From contig NZ_JAPWIJ010000009.1 in assembly GCF_027270735.1 (NCBI RefSeq), positions 62,001 through 126,000 of the forward strand: a stretch of 64,000 nucleotides of DNA, read 5' to 3'. Positions 45,237-54,302 of this stretch are shown one piece after another (positions within the stretch are counted from its first letter, which is position 1; each line of letters starts with the position of its first letter). The DNA is from Rhodococcus ruber. GTDB taxonomy: Bacteria > Actinomycetota > Actinomycetes > Mycobacteriales > Mycobacteriaceae. The notes below the pieces were generated by a model. The model made no database searches, was not told where the DNA came from, and saw only the letters and a program-made list of their open reading frames with translations. A program made the translations under genes and the position numbers.

Positions 45237-46748
45237 TTAGACCTTGGAGGCCGACTCCTTCGGCGACGCATCGATGACGATGACTTCCATGGTGTCCGGC
45301 TTGTTCAGGCTGAGGGCCTGTACCGCTTTCTCGGTCTTCCCGATCTCCTGCTGTGAGTACGCGATCACGACGAACAGAGCCGAGTCGGTGCCGTTCGCCT
45401 TCTTATAGACCTCCACCTGGTTCTCCATGTTGCGCTTGAGCGAGCTGCTCTTGGCGAGCTTGAACTCGATCAAGGTCTTGTCGAGCCCCATCGAGATTTT
45501 GAAGTCGACTGGGCCGCGCCCGTTGTTGACTTCCCGGTTGATGTCGAATCGGGACGCCTGGAGCAGCAGCCCGAAGAAGATCTGGACGTCTTGTTCGCTT
45601 GATAGTCCCGTGCCGTTGCCCTTGTTGATGTTGCGCCAGCCGTCCTGGTTCTCGACGTAATTCTTAAAGATCTCGACGGCTCGCCGCGCTTCCTGCTGCG
45701 AAGTCCAGAGCTTCTCATAGAGCGGGGTTTTTTGCGCGATGTCGTGCGCGGCCCGCTGCACCTGGTCGCGGAGCGCCTGGGTGTCGTCAACTTTCCGGCG
45801 GCTCTGGGCGATGGCCTGGTCGCCGGTGTCCTCCTTGGCCTTGATGTAGCAGTCGACGAGCTCAGGAAACGAGCGGAGCGCAAGTGCGCGTGCCTCTCGC
45901 TGTTCCTTGGCAGACGACTTGCTGGTGAGTCGTTGGCCGAGGTAGTGGTTGACGTCCGCGCGGAGCTGATGATTCTCCGTCGCTTCGAGGACCATGTCAA
46001 ACGACCGCTCCAGGTCGGAGCGATTGATCCACGTGTCGTCCTTCGTGAGGATGTCCACGGGTGTCAAGATTACGAAGTCATCCTCGGTGAAAGGGAGGTC
46101 GTAGGTCTCGGCAGCCCACGTCTCGGTCCGGTAGTTGAACTTCGCTCGTGCGACTGGAATTCTCTTTCGGCTTTCCGGCGGGAGGTGAGTCATCGCGAAC
46201 TCGCTGGTGTAACGGAGCAGGAAATGCTTGATCAGGTTCGTAGTCAAATCCGAGATGGTGTCTCTGCCAACGCCGTTGCTCACGAGCGCGAGCTTTTCGA
46301 CGTGGCTCGAGCTGGTCAGCGGCTCGTGGCCGACGTTCTGCAGGAGGTTGCCGAGCGCCCCGTGTAGCGCGACCGCAAATTTCTTGCCCAAACCGTGGCC
46401 GCGATTGCTGCCGACGGTGAAACCGAGCCAGTTCTGTCGGACCTCTTTGAAGGTGTACCAACTCTTGATGCGACCTGGATCGAGGTCCTCATCCGCGTGA
46501 TCGCGAAGGAAGCACAGATAGCTGACGATTTGCTCGTGCAACGCTCGGTACTCTTCCTTGTCGCTGTTGAACAGCAGGAACGGGTCGATGAAGACAGGAA
46601 GGTCAGAGACGACGGAGATGTCAAATGCGCCCCAGTCCTCGAGCACACTGGGAGATACGTTGAATCGATCGCTGAAGTAGATGCCGGCAGGGTCGGCAAC
46701 CCACGCAGACTGCTGCTCAGCCACGCTCGACCAGCTTCTCCCGCTCAT
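45237..46748 (-). CDS. PD-(D/E)xK domain protein, last gene of the methyltransferase operon
   Basis: 503 residues. The C-terminal 100 residues read as a PD-(D/E)xK fold: GRGPVDFKISMGLDKTLIEF then KLAKSS, with Asp415, Glu428 and Lys430, followed by a helix with YKKAN and a strand ALFVVIAYS. The N-terminal 300 residues are unrecognised, though a motif FIDPFLLF near residue 50 and a helical middle are visible. Its first codons overlap the end of the GIY-YIG gene by 32 bases; a GTG at 46724 with GGGAG is an alternative start. As the fourth gene of the operon it is a second candidate nuclease. It may restrict DNA left unmodified by the methyltransferase; this is inference. Confidence 0.68.
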   Translation of the reverse strand: MSGRSWSSVAEQQSAWVADPAGIYFSDRFNVSPSVLEDWGAFDISVVSDLPVFIDPFLLFNSDKEEYRALHEQIVSYLCFLRDHADEDLDPGRIKSWYTFKEVRQNWLGFTVGSNRGHGLGKKFAVALHGALGNLLQNVGHEPLTSSSHVEKLALVSNGVGRDTISDLTTNLIKHFLLRYTSEFAMTHLPPESRKRIPVARAKFNYRTETWAAETYDLPFTEDDFVILTPVDILTKDDTWINRSDLERSFDMVLEATENHQLRADVNHYLGQRLTSKSSAKEQREARALALRSFPELVDCYIKAKEDTGDQAIAQSRRKVDDTQALRDQVQRAAHDIAQKTPLYEKLWTSQQEARRAVEIFKNYVENQDGWRNINKGNGTGLSSEQDVQIFFGLLLQASRFDINREVNNGRGPVDFKISMGLDKTLIEFKLAKSSSLKRNMENQVEVYKKANGTDSALFVVIAYSQQEIGKTEKAVQALSLNKPDTMEVIVIDASPKESASKV

Positions 46749-47898
46749 TATCGTAGACGTAGTCGGTGATCTCGCCGGACATGATCATCGCGACCGCCTG
46801 GTTGATGACGTGGAGCGGCACCAAGAACCATTCGGAAGGGTCGTAGTCGCGACCTTCCTTGCTGACCTGAGTCAGATCTAGCCGCACATCGGCGAAGACG
46901 CGGTGCAGCAGGTGCTCGAGCCACGACGCTCGGACGTTGTAGAGCCGGTAATCCGCCAGCACCTCGACCGGAGCCATGAGGTACGTCGGCGACTTCTGGG
47001 CGTTCTTCAGGCGGGTTTCAACGCTTGTGGTCGAGAAGCCGATCTTGTGGAGGTTCTGCATGTTGGCGATCAGAGGGTCAGTACTCAGCGACTTCAGGAC
47101 GTAGATGTGGCCACTCTCCACGTCCGGGTCGAAGATCTCGTTCGTGCCGTATCCGGTGCGCGTCAAGACTTGTCCCTGCGCTTCGTACATACGGGTCATC
47201 AAGCTCTGCTTGTACATCGCCGACTCGGTGCCGTTTTCGAACACGACTTTCAAGCGCTGCTTCTGCCTGGGCTTCCCGCCGACGACCAGGTCCACATCCT
47301 CACCTACCTCGGCGACGAAGCACATCACTCCGTTAAGTACGAAGAAAACGCCCTCGCGGATCAGATCCAGTCCGCTGAAGGGCATCAGCGTGTAGGTGCC
47401 CTCGGTGAGCTCCGCGTGCTTCGCCTTGAACAACGGCTTATAGCGCTCGAAGTCGTCGGACTTCACCCGCTGGGCGACTGACTCCGGTGACTCCGGGCGC
47501 TTGATCACCGGCAGATCCGACACGTCGAGGATGCCGCTCTCGTCGCTGAGCAGGTCGTCGAGGTCGTCTCCCTCCAGCAGATCATCGATCGATGCCGGCG
47601 CTTCCCGCGTGGCGAGCAGCCCAAATTCGTCCAGGTGTTTGACCGCTGAGGCCCGTTCGTCGTTCGCCAGGAGTCCGTCGAGCCGCGCGCCCAGCTTGCG
47701 CTCCGCGATCTCGTGAGTGCTTGAACTCGGTACCCGCCCGTAGGACCGATAGAACTCGACTATCTCCAGGAAGGCCCGCTCGAGGCGGTCCGAGGAGGTG
47801 ACCTTCTGCGGCTTCTCAGGAGCGTTCAACAAGTCGTCGTCGAGGATGTCGTCCAAGCTCAGCGGACCCGATGCCTCGACGATCTCGTCCTCACTCAT
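46717..47898 (-). CDS. GIY-YIG (T5orf172-like) nuclease family protein
   Basis: 393 residues. The nuclease domain spans about 262-345: GHIYVLKSLS (the GIY strand), HKIGFSTTSVETRLKNAQKS (the YIG strand with conserved Arg), and WLEHLLHRVFADVRLDL with the catalytic Glu at 328. This matches the T5orf172/Mug113 subgroup. The N-terminal 130 residues are acidic and helical (DDILDDDLLN, DDLLEGDDLDDLL) and could contact the helicase. The start overlaps the helicase stop as ATGA. In the operon it is the most likely DNA-cutting subunit. Confidence 0.82.
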   Translation of the reverse strand: MSEDEIVEASGPLSLDDILDDDLLNAPEKPQKVTSSDRLERAFLEIVEFYRSYGRVPSSSTHEIAERKLGARLDGLLANDERASAVKHLDEFGLLATREAPASIDDLLEGDDLDDLLSDESGILDVSDLPVIKRPESPESVAQRVKSDDFERYKPLFKAKHAELTEGTYTLMPFSGLDLIREGVFFVLNGVMCFVAEVGEDVDLVVGGKPRQKQRLKVVFENGTESAMYKQSLMTRMYEAQGQVLTRTGYGTNEIFDPDVESGHIYVLKSLSTDPLIANMQNLHKIGFSTTSVETRLKNAQKSPTYLMAPVEVLADYRLYNVRASWLEHLLHRVFADVRLDLTQVSKEGRDYDPSEWFLVPLHVINQAVAMIMSGEITDYVYDNEREKLVERG

Positions 47899-49883
47899 GC
47901 GTCGGTCTCCAATTCCGTTGCGCGCCTCTGAGCATCACGCTGCTGCTTGAGCTTCTGCAGGTACAGGAGGGCCTCGGCCATGCGCTTCTCCTGCGGATCC
48001 TCCGATCGCACGTTCGGTCGCTTGCCACCGTTGACCTGAACCCAGGTCTTGATCTTCGGGTAGAGCGCGAGCGCCTCTTCTTCGGTGAACTCGACACGGG
48101 TGGCGAAGATCTGGTCCTGGATGATCCGCAGCACCGACGGAGTGACCGACTTCGACATGACCTCGAAGGCGCGCTGGAAGGGGTTGACCGAGTCGATCAG
48201 GTTAATGCTGAGTTCGTCGATGTTGACGAACTTCTCGGCCATCTTGATGAAGCGCTTGTCGCCGACTGGGCGCACCTCGCCGTTCTTGATCACAGAGTCG
48301 ACGACGACCTGCTGGCGCACTTCCTCGACCTGCGCATCGGTGAGGTCAGGGTACTTCTCGCGGATGATCTTGGGGATCAGGACCTGGTTGGCGGTCTCGG
48401 CATCGATCGCGCCAGCGGCGGCGCGTGCGAACGTGTCGTCCTGGAGGATGGTCGCCTTCAGATCGTTGAGGTCCGTCTCGACGATTTGCTTGACGCGCTC
48501 GGTCGAAGGTTCCTTGAAGCCCTTGATCTTCAGCTCGCCAGGGGACTTCGAGTCATCACCGTCGAATTTCTTCGTTTTGAACTGGAAGTTCTGCGCCAGA
48601 ACCTGCTCCATCAGCAGCGACGCGGTGATCGCCTTGAGCATGTTGTTGACCGAGACCTTCACCTCGCCCTGCGAGGCGTCAGGCTCGGCGATGAGGTTTG
48701 TGAACTGAGCGTGGGACTTTCCCACGGAATCTCGTGTGACCCGGCCGATGATCTGGATGACTTCAGTGAGCGATGCTCGGTAGCCGACCGTCAAGGCGTG
48801 CTGCGCGAAGGGCCAGTCGAAGCCCTCCTTCGCCATGCCGAGGGCGACGATGATGTCGACGGCGTCGCGGTCCTTCGAGGCGGTGTGCGCCAGGTAATGG
48901 AGTGTGTCGCCGCGTTTCTTCTGATCGGTGTCATCGACCAGGTCGGCGACGCGCACGATCTGGCCGGTGTCCTTGCGGCGCACGTTGATGACGCCCGTCT
49001 CGGGGTCGGTGCTTTCGACGAGCCCGATGGCGTCGATGATGAAGCCGACCTCTTCGAGCTTGTCCTTTGTCGACTCACCGGAGTTGACGTTCGGGATGTG
49101 CACGATGGTCTTCTTGTCGAGATCGAGGACCTCGCCGATCGCGTCGGTGTAGCGGCCTTGGTAGAAGTGGTGGCCGATGCCGAGCGAGCGCAGGTGCTCG
49201 TAGCCATTGAGCTGGTCGTAGTAGTTAAAGGTGACTGGGGTGAACTTCGCTTCGTCCTCCGGCGAGAGCACCGGCACTGAGTCGCCGCGAAAGTAGGAGC
49301 CGGTCATTGCCACAATGTGCACGTCCGAACCGTTCATCACGTCTCGGAGCATCGCGCCCAGGCGTGACGTCTCCGTATCTGCAGAGACATGGTGGAATTC
49401 GTCGATCGCCAGCACGGTCCCGTTGAAGGCTTCCGGTGCGAGCTTCTCGAAGGCGAACCGCAGCGTCGCATGCGTGCACACCAGGGTTGCGTCGAGTCCC
49501 TCGAGGAATTTGATGAACGCGTCGACCTTACCAGCGGACGAACCTGCGTCGCAGAGGTTGTGCTCGTACTTGATCTCCCAGTCGGCGAAGAAGCCGAACT
49601 TTGTCAGTTTGGTCGGTGCGAAGGATGCGCCGATCGAGCGCTCAGGTACCGCGACGATGACCTTCTTGCGGCCTTGGTTGTAGAGCTTGTCGAGCGCCAC
49701 GAACATCAGCGCACGGGACTTGCCCGAGGCCGGCGGGGCCTTCAGCAGGAGGTGCTGTGCGTCGCGCTTTGCGAAGACCCGCTGCTGCATCTCACGCATG
49801 CCTAGTACGTCTGTGTTCACCGACGCCTTTGTCTGCGCGTAGGTGACGTTGACTATGTTGACGGGCTTCTTGATCGAGTTCAC
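47895..49883 (-). CDS. SF2 DEAD/DEAH-type helicase of the methyltransferase operon
   Basis: 662 residues. Motif I is KAPPASGKSRA (49-58), motif II AIDEFHHVSA (159-168), motif III MTGSYFRGD, and motif VI IQIIGRVTRDSVGKS near 395. The C-terminal 250 residues are helical and unassigned. The motifs are those of type I/III-like restriction translocases, although no specificity subunit is present. The start is GTG overlapping the methyltransferase stop as GTGA. It probably translocates on DNA and delivers the nuclease genes downstream to unmodified sites. Confidence 0.82.
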   Translation of the reverse strand: MNSIKKPVNIVNVTYAQTKASVNTDVLGMREMQQRVFAKRDAQHLLLKAPPASGKSRALMFVALDKLYNQGRKKVIVAVPERSIGASFAPTKLTKFGFFADWEIKYEHNLCDAGSSAGKVDAFIKFLEGLDATLVCTHATLRFAFEKLAPEAFNGTVLAIDEFHHVSADTETSRLGAMLRDVMNGSDVHIVAMTGSYFRGDSVPVLSPEDEAKFTPVTFNYYDQLNGYEHLRSLGIGHHFYQGRYTDAIGEVLDLDKKTIVHIPNVNSGESTKDKLEEVGFIIDAIGLVESTDPETGVINVRRKDTGQIVRVADLVDDTDQKKRGDTLHYLAHTASKDRDAVDIIVALGMAKEGFDWPFAQHALTVGYRASLTEVIQIIGRVTRDSVGKSHAQFTNLIAEPDASQGEVKVSVNNMLKAITASLLMEQVLAQNFQFKTKKFDGDDSKSPGELKIKGFKEPSTERVKQIVETDLNDLKATILQDDTFARAAAGAIDAETANQVLIPKIIREKYPDLTDAQVEEVRQQVVVDSVIKNGEVRPVGDKRFIKMAEKFVNIDELSINLIDSVNPFQRAFEVMSKSVTPSVLRIIQDQIFATRVEFTEEEALALYPKIKTWVQVNGGKRPNVRSEDPQEKRMAEALLYLQKLKQQRDAQRRATELETDA

Positions 49884-52591
49884 TTAGCGGACCTCCGGGT
49901 CTTCTTCGCCGGGACCTTCGTGGCTTCTTCGGCGGTCATACGCTCGTACATACCGAAGAGGTCTGACAGTCTCTGCTCGTCGGTCTCGTAGGGCTTCTTG
50001 GAGTAGATCGAATCGACGAGCGCGTCTAGATCGGCGTGCGCCTCGCGAAGGTCGTCCGGCATCTTGTCCGGATCATACAGCTCTGCCAGCGTTCGTTCGC
50101 ACTGGTATTCGCGGACATCCAGTACGCGCAGCGCGGAAACTGTTAGCTTCTCCTTTATCGCGTCGGAGAGCGGCGGAACGGGGAAATTGTTGTAGACGAT
50201 CGTGTTCGAGTAGCGATAGTCGGTCTTCATTTTTCCGCCGACGGCCCTCGTCCAGATCATGTGCGTCCGCGAAGCGAGGAGACCGAATAGCCATAGCTCT
50301 GCGTCGTACACCGCGAACGCTAGGTCGGAGATCACCGTCTCAGGTCCCATAAATCCGATGGGGATGTATGCGCGGCGTTCTGAAGAAGTCTTCGGCACTA
50401 GGATGAACTGCGTTTCCTGGTAGCTCCGGTATCCGAACCGCCACGGCACCGATGCAAGGTCCTGGGTTGCCTTACGCTTGCTTCTGGAGCGGAACTCACT
50501 AACCCGGCCGATGCGAGCAGAAACTTCGAGGACGTTGCGGGCAGTTTCGCGGTCTCGGTCCGGAATCCAGAGGGCGAAGCGTTCCTTTCCTTTGATGAAC
50601 TCGTCGGAGCCAAGGAAGGGTCTAATGAATTGTGCTGCGGTCGCGTTATTTCGGAGACTGTCAGCCTCCTCGGAGGTAAGTACGAGGTTGCCGTCATCAA
50701 TGGGCATGCTTCCAGACCCCATCGTCGGAAGGCTATTCCGCGGCTTCATCGATTTTGATACATAGATCGTTGCTGCATCTGCTAGGTAACCGTTTATGTT
50801 CTGTGCTGAGATCTTAAGATCATCGGTATACAGATACTTCGGACCCGACCGAATCGCGCGCAAACTAATGACAGCGACAGTAACTCCAGCGTTCCGCTTG
50901 GCGTTGTTTTCCCACTTGAACGACGTGTAAGCGAAGCTGATCTCAATGTTCTTCGCGAAGATCCTGGGAAACATCAATCCAACGTGCTCGCCCTGCGCGA
51001 CCGAGTTGGTCGTCACGAACGCCAACTCAGCCCTGGTGTCCTCGATGTAATCTGCGCCTTTGGTGAACCAGATTGCAATGTAGTCGAGATTCTTCGAGTA
51101 TTCGCGTGCACCGAACGCTTGCAAGAAGTCGGTTTTCATTTCTGGCGTCTGATACTTGGCACCCTTGTACGGCGGGTTTCCGATCAGATAGATTTCCCCG
51201 CCGTCGTTGGGGCAGACGTTATTCCAGTCGACATATGCGGCGTTGCCCTGCTCAATCCGGCCAGTCTCTTTCAGAGGAATCAGTGGGATCGCCAGGTTGA
51301 ACTTCTCTTTGAACTCAGTATTCATCTGGTGTTTCGCGATCCACAGCGACAGGATTGCCACCTCGGTAGCGAAGTCGGCGAGTTCAATACCATAGAAGCT
51401 TTCGATGCTGATCTTCGACTCGGCAAACAGTACCTGGTGCCTCTGGTCGAGGTCGGCGAGGCGTTCAAGGATTGCATGCTCGAGTTTGCGTAGTTCTTTG
51501 TACGCGATAACGAGGAAATTACCGGATCCACAGGCAGGATCGAAGACCTTGATGGCGCTGATCCGCTCCAGCAGCGCCTCGAGCCGGCGAACGGAGTCGA
51601 AGTCAGCGTCGAACTGCTCGCGCAGGCCATCGAGGAACAACGGCTCGATGGCCTTGAGAATGTTCGGCACCGAGGTGTAGTGCTGCCCGAGGTTACTGCG
51701 CTCATTAGGGTTAACGACCGCCTGGAACATCGACCCGAAGATGTCGGGGTTGATCTCGCTCCAGTCGAGCGTGCCTAGGGCGATCAGCAAGTCACGCGCG
51801 ATTTTGGTGAACCTCGGCACTACCTGCTCAGACCCCATAGTGAAGAGACGACCGTTGACGTAAGGGAACGAAGCCAGGTGCGATGCCTTGTCCACCGGAT
51901 CCTCGGTGTCCAGAGCGGTAAACAGCGACGCCAAGAAGTCGTCCACGTCCGACCCATCAACCTGGGTATGCGAGCCGACTGCATTGGTGAACTGGCTCCT
52001 GGCGAATATATCGGTGTCCTCGGCGAAGAAGCAGAACAGCAGCCGCGCGAAGAACACGTTCAGCCCGTGCCGGCCGTGCGTCCCGTCGGTCAGTCCGGGG
52101 TTCACGCGCAGCAGCTCGTCGAAGAGCTTGCCCATACGCTCAGCGGCTTTCACGTCGGCGTGGGCCTCGGCGACGTACTGTGCTTTCTCCATGCCTGCCC
52201 AGGGGAGGAAAAAGGTGAAGTGCTGATCAATCTCGCGGATCGGGAAACCGATCGTCTCACTTGTCTTTGTGTCCGCGGCGAAGAGATCCACGTAGTCGGT
52301 GACGATGACGAATCGGGTGCTGAAGCGCACGACATCCGGTGACGTTTTGAGTTCTTCGAGCACAGCCAGGGGATCGCTGGTCGTCTCTTTGAAGTAGACG
52401 ACCTTCTTCTGGGCAACCTCGCCCACGGGGTCAGCGGCGACGTTCAGATCGCCATTGCGCAGTCGCGTCATGCTGCTCCGCGGCTTCCCGTAGGCGAGCA
52501 GGAGGTCGAAGATGAACTCGCGGTCGTAGGTCTCACGCCCGGCCAGCGGCGCGACGCGTTCTTCGACGGCCCTCAAGTTGCGTCTCGCCAT
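49880..52591 (-). CDS. MmeI/YeeA-like N6-adenine DNA methyltransferase
   Basis: 903 residues. SAM motif I is VFDPACGSGNFLVIAYKEL near 350, motif IV LIGNPPYKG near 469 (NPPY, so N6-adenine), and a target-recognition-like region lies around 600-800. The C-terminal part (NTIVYNNFPVPPLSDAIKE) resembles MmeI-type C-terminal domains. MmeI enzymes carry a D-x9-ExK nuclease at the N-terminus. Here the matching region reads AADPVGEVAQKKVVYFKETT with no ExK, so this chain probably only modifies DNA and cleavage falls to the helicase and nucleases downstream. The ATG follows GAGGAGAGG. It is the first gene of a four-gene overlapping operon. Confidence 0.85.
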   Translation of the reverse strand: MARRNLRAVEERVAPLAGRETYDREFIFDLLLAYGKPRSSMTRLRNGDLNVAADPVGEVAQKKVVYFKETTSDPLAVLEELKTSPDVVRFSTRFVIVTDYVDLFAADTKTSETIGFPIREIDQHFTFFLPWAGMEKAQYVAEAHADVKAAERMGKLFDELLRVNPGLTDGTHGRHGLNVFFARLLFCFFAEDTDIFARSQFTNAVGSHTQVDGSDVDDFLASLFTALDTEDPVDKASHLASFPYVNGRLFTMGSEQVVPRFTKIARDLLIALGTLDWSEINPDIFGSMFQAVVNPNERSNLGQHYTSVPNILKAIEPLFLDGLREQFDADFDSVRRLEALLERISAIKVFDPACGSGNFLVIAYKELRKLEHAILERLADLDQRHQVLFAESKISIESFYGIELADFATEVAILSLWIAKHQMNTEFKEKFNLAIPLIPLKETGRIEQGNAAYVDWNNVCPNDGGEIYLIGNPPYKGAKYQTPEMKTDFLQAFGAREYSKNLDYIAIWFTKGADYIEDTRAELAFVTTNSVAQGEHVGLMFPRIFAKNIEISFAYTSFKWENNAKRNAGVTVAVISLRAIRSGPKYLYTDDLKISAQNINGYLADAATIYVSKSMKPRNSLPTMGSGSMPIDDGNLVLTSEEADSLRNNATAAQFIRPFLGSDEFIKGKERFALWIPDRDRETARNVLEVSARIGRVSEFRSRSKRKATQDLASVPWRFGYRSYQETQFILVPKTSSERRAYIPIGFMGPETVISDLAFAVYDAELWLFGLLASRTHMIWTRAVGGKMKTDYRYSNTIVYNNFPVPPLSDAIKEKLTVSALRVLDVREYQCERTLAELYDPDKMPDDLREAHADLDALVDSIYSKKPYETDEQRLSDLFGMYERMTAEEATKVPAKKTRRSAK

Positions 52592-53333
52592 GCCTGTACC
52601 TCTCCTCAATCCGCTCGGGCTCCCGCGTGAAATCCTATCCGCACGGTTCGCCCTGGGTTTGGGGCTCGGTTGAAATGTCGCGTGGCCCGGTGTGTATCGA
52701 AGCTTTTGCATCGAGCTGAGGGGCACGGGATGTCAATTACGGGGCAGGCTTTGCTACGGGCGTCGAGGACGACCGTGAAGTGACTCGCAGCTACCTCGGC
52801 TCAGGACGTCACTCCGCGGGCTCGTAGGTGACGCTCCCCAAGGAAGGGGCCTCGTCCTCGCGAAGCGCCCAAACGGCGATCACGGGAGCCGTCCGATGCG
52901 ATTCGCCGAGCTTGGGCCGACCAGGATGCATGCTCACCGACGACCTCGTGGCCGCGGTCCCAGCCCCCGGTCTCCGCCATCTTGCGGCGATGGCCGGTCC
53001 CGACCAGGCCCTGACAGTGCTCGTCGAGCATGCGTTCCGTTCCAGCCTGTCTGAACCGGGGGATCCGCATCTGCCGCACACACCCGTCGGAGTTACAAAG
53101 GTCGACTAGGTGGCGGGTGCTTTGCTCGGTGATGATGCTTAATCTTCAACTCGGCCAAGTGGGTGTGTAAGAGCCGAGCACTGCGTGCTTCGCTACTAGT
53201 CCGGTGTCGGCGGTATCCATCTTGGCTACTCTTTGGTCTGCCGCGAAGATTACAGACAACGGAGACGGTTGTTCTCAGGCCGCTATCGCGGACTGCCGTT
53301 AACTGAGTGGACATCGTTCGGGGTTCGGCACCC
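52592..53333. other. Gene-poor stretch at the right edge of the defence segment
   Basis: It holds the promoter region of the methyltransferase operon. Open frames near 52.8-53.1 kb exist on both strands. The plus-strand one has a helix-like LTDDLVAAVPAPGLRHLA, but none shows a family or a convincing start. It may contain decayed genes left at the junction with the vWA fragment. Confidence 0.4.
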
Positions 53334-53460
53334 GATCGCCGTGACGGCAGCCTTCGATTCCGTGGCGGACTACCAGCATCGGAAGCGATCGGCCGGTATC
53401 GATGCGCGCTCGGCATCGGTTTTCACCCCGCAAGATCGCAGACGAGCGCGAGGGGAGTAG
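53334..53460 (+). pseudogene. 3' fragment of a second vWA-domain gene
   Basis: The frame reads IAVTAAFDSVADYQHRKR and ends DRRRARGE before TAG. It aligns along its length with the last 40 residues of the intact vWA protein (VTAAFDSVASYQNRKR to DRRRARGE). The vWA core with its MIDAS residues is absent. Nucleotide identity is imperfect, so it derives from a diverged copy rather than a recent duplicate. The orientation is the same as the intact gene 28 kb to the left. Confidence 0.75.
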
Positions 53461-53519
53461 GGGATCTCCTATGGTCCCCCTCGACCCCGCCGGCGATGGT
53501 CACCTCGTCATCGAGAGTC

Positions 53520-54221
53520 CTACCAGGCCACCGATCCGGCGTCGTCGAAGAATCCGCCCCGCGGGCCGTCGTCGGGGAGGGTGGCGAGCTCGAGTGCGAT
53601 GCGCGCACCTTCCTCCGGCGTGCGAGGGGATGCGAATCCGGTGAAATCCGTTGCCACATAGCCTGGACAGCATGCATTCACGATCACCGCAGTGTTCACG
53701 AGTTGCCGTGCGTACTGCACGGTCATCGCGTTCAGCATGGTCTTGGATGGAGCGTATGCCGCCATTATCGGGCCGGTCTGTAGCGCCAGCGAGCCCATGT
53801 TGCTCGAGACATTGACAATGCGGGGCGAGGCAGACCGAAGAAGCGTCGGAAGCAACGCGTTCGTCACTCGGATGACCCCGAATACGTTGGTATCCAGCGT
53901 AGTCCGCAAAACGTCGATATCCAGCGTCGTCGGATTCTGTTGGTCGCCGCCGGAGATGCCTGCGTTGTTCACCAGTATGTCCAGGTCGTGGATCGAGTCG
54001 GCGGCGGCGGCAACGCTGGCGTCGGAGGTGACATCGAGGGGGACTCCGAACGCGTCGATGCCCTCGGCACGAAGCTTGTCGACCGCGTCCTGTCGTCGTG
54101 CATCGTTGCGGGCCCCGACTCCCACTCTGATTCCCTGCAGTCCGAGTCCGTGCGCGATGGCAAAGCCGATCCCTTTGTTGGCGCCGGTTACCAGCGCGGT
54201 CTTTGTCGTCATGCGATCCAT
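53520..54221 (-). CDS. Short-chain dehydrogenase/reductase
   Basis: 233 residues of the classical SDR family. The cofactor motif is TGANKGIGFAIA (TGxxxGxG), the NNAG motif is LVNNAGISGG, the catalytic Ser sits in VNVSSNMGSLA, and Tyr-x-x-x-Lys is YAPSK. The length and single domain are typical. It reduces or oxidises a small carbonyl or hydroxyl substrate with NAD(P)(H). Two close ATGs are possible; the earlier adds three residues. It is divergent from a LysR regulator across about 80 bases, so it is the likely target of that regulator. Confidence 0.87.
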   Translation of the reverse strand: MDRMTTKTALVTGANKGIGFAIAHGLGLQGIRVGVGARNDARRQDAVDKLRAEGIDAFGVPLDVTSDASVAAAADSIHDLDILVNNAGISGGDQQNPTTLDIDVLRTTLDTNVFGVIRVTNALLPTLLRSASPRIVNVSSNMGSLALQTGPIMAAYAPSKTMLNAMTVQYARQLVNTAVIVNACCPGYVATDFTGFASPRTPEEGARIALELATLPDDGPRGGFFDDAGSVAW

Positions 54222-54302
54222 GGTCGGCGTCGAGCGCGGGTGCGTCCAATACCGATCGACCAGCCAGTGATACTCGACGGGTATCACAGCTACGCTGTCG
54301 GA

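Noticed and set aside
47871..49280. Long plus-strand open frame opposite the helicase gene
   Set aside because: It is antisense to a gene with clear SF2 motifs and has the repetitive Asp/Val/Leu composition typical of GC-rich shadow frames.
52828..53109. Small frames on both strands between the methyltransferase and the vWA fragment
   Set aside because: No family, no ribosome site and conflicting frames; kept only as a gene-poor stretch.
16910..53460. Prophage or integrative element
   Set aside because: No integrase, terminase, capsid, relaxase or tRNA-flanking repeat was seen in the window.
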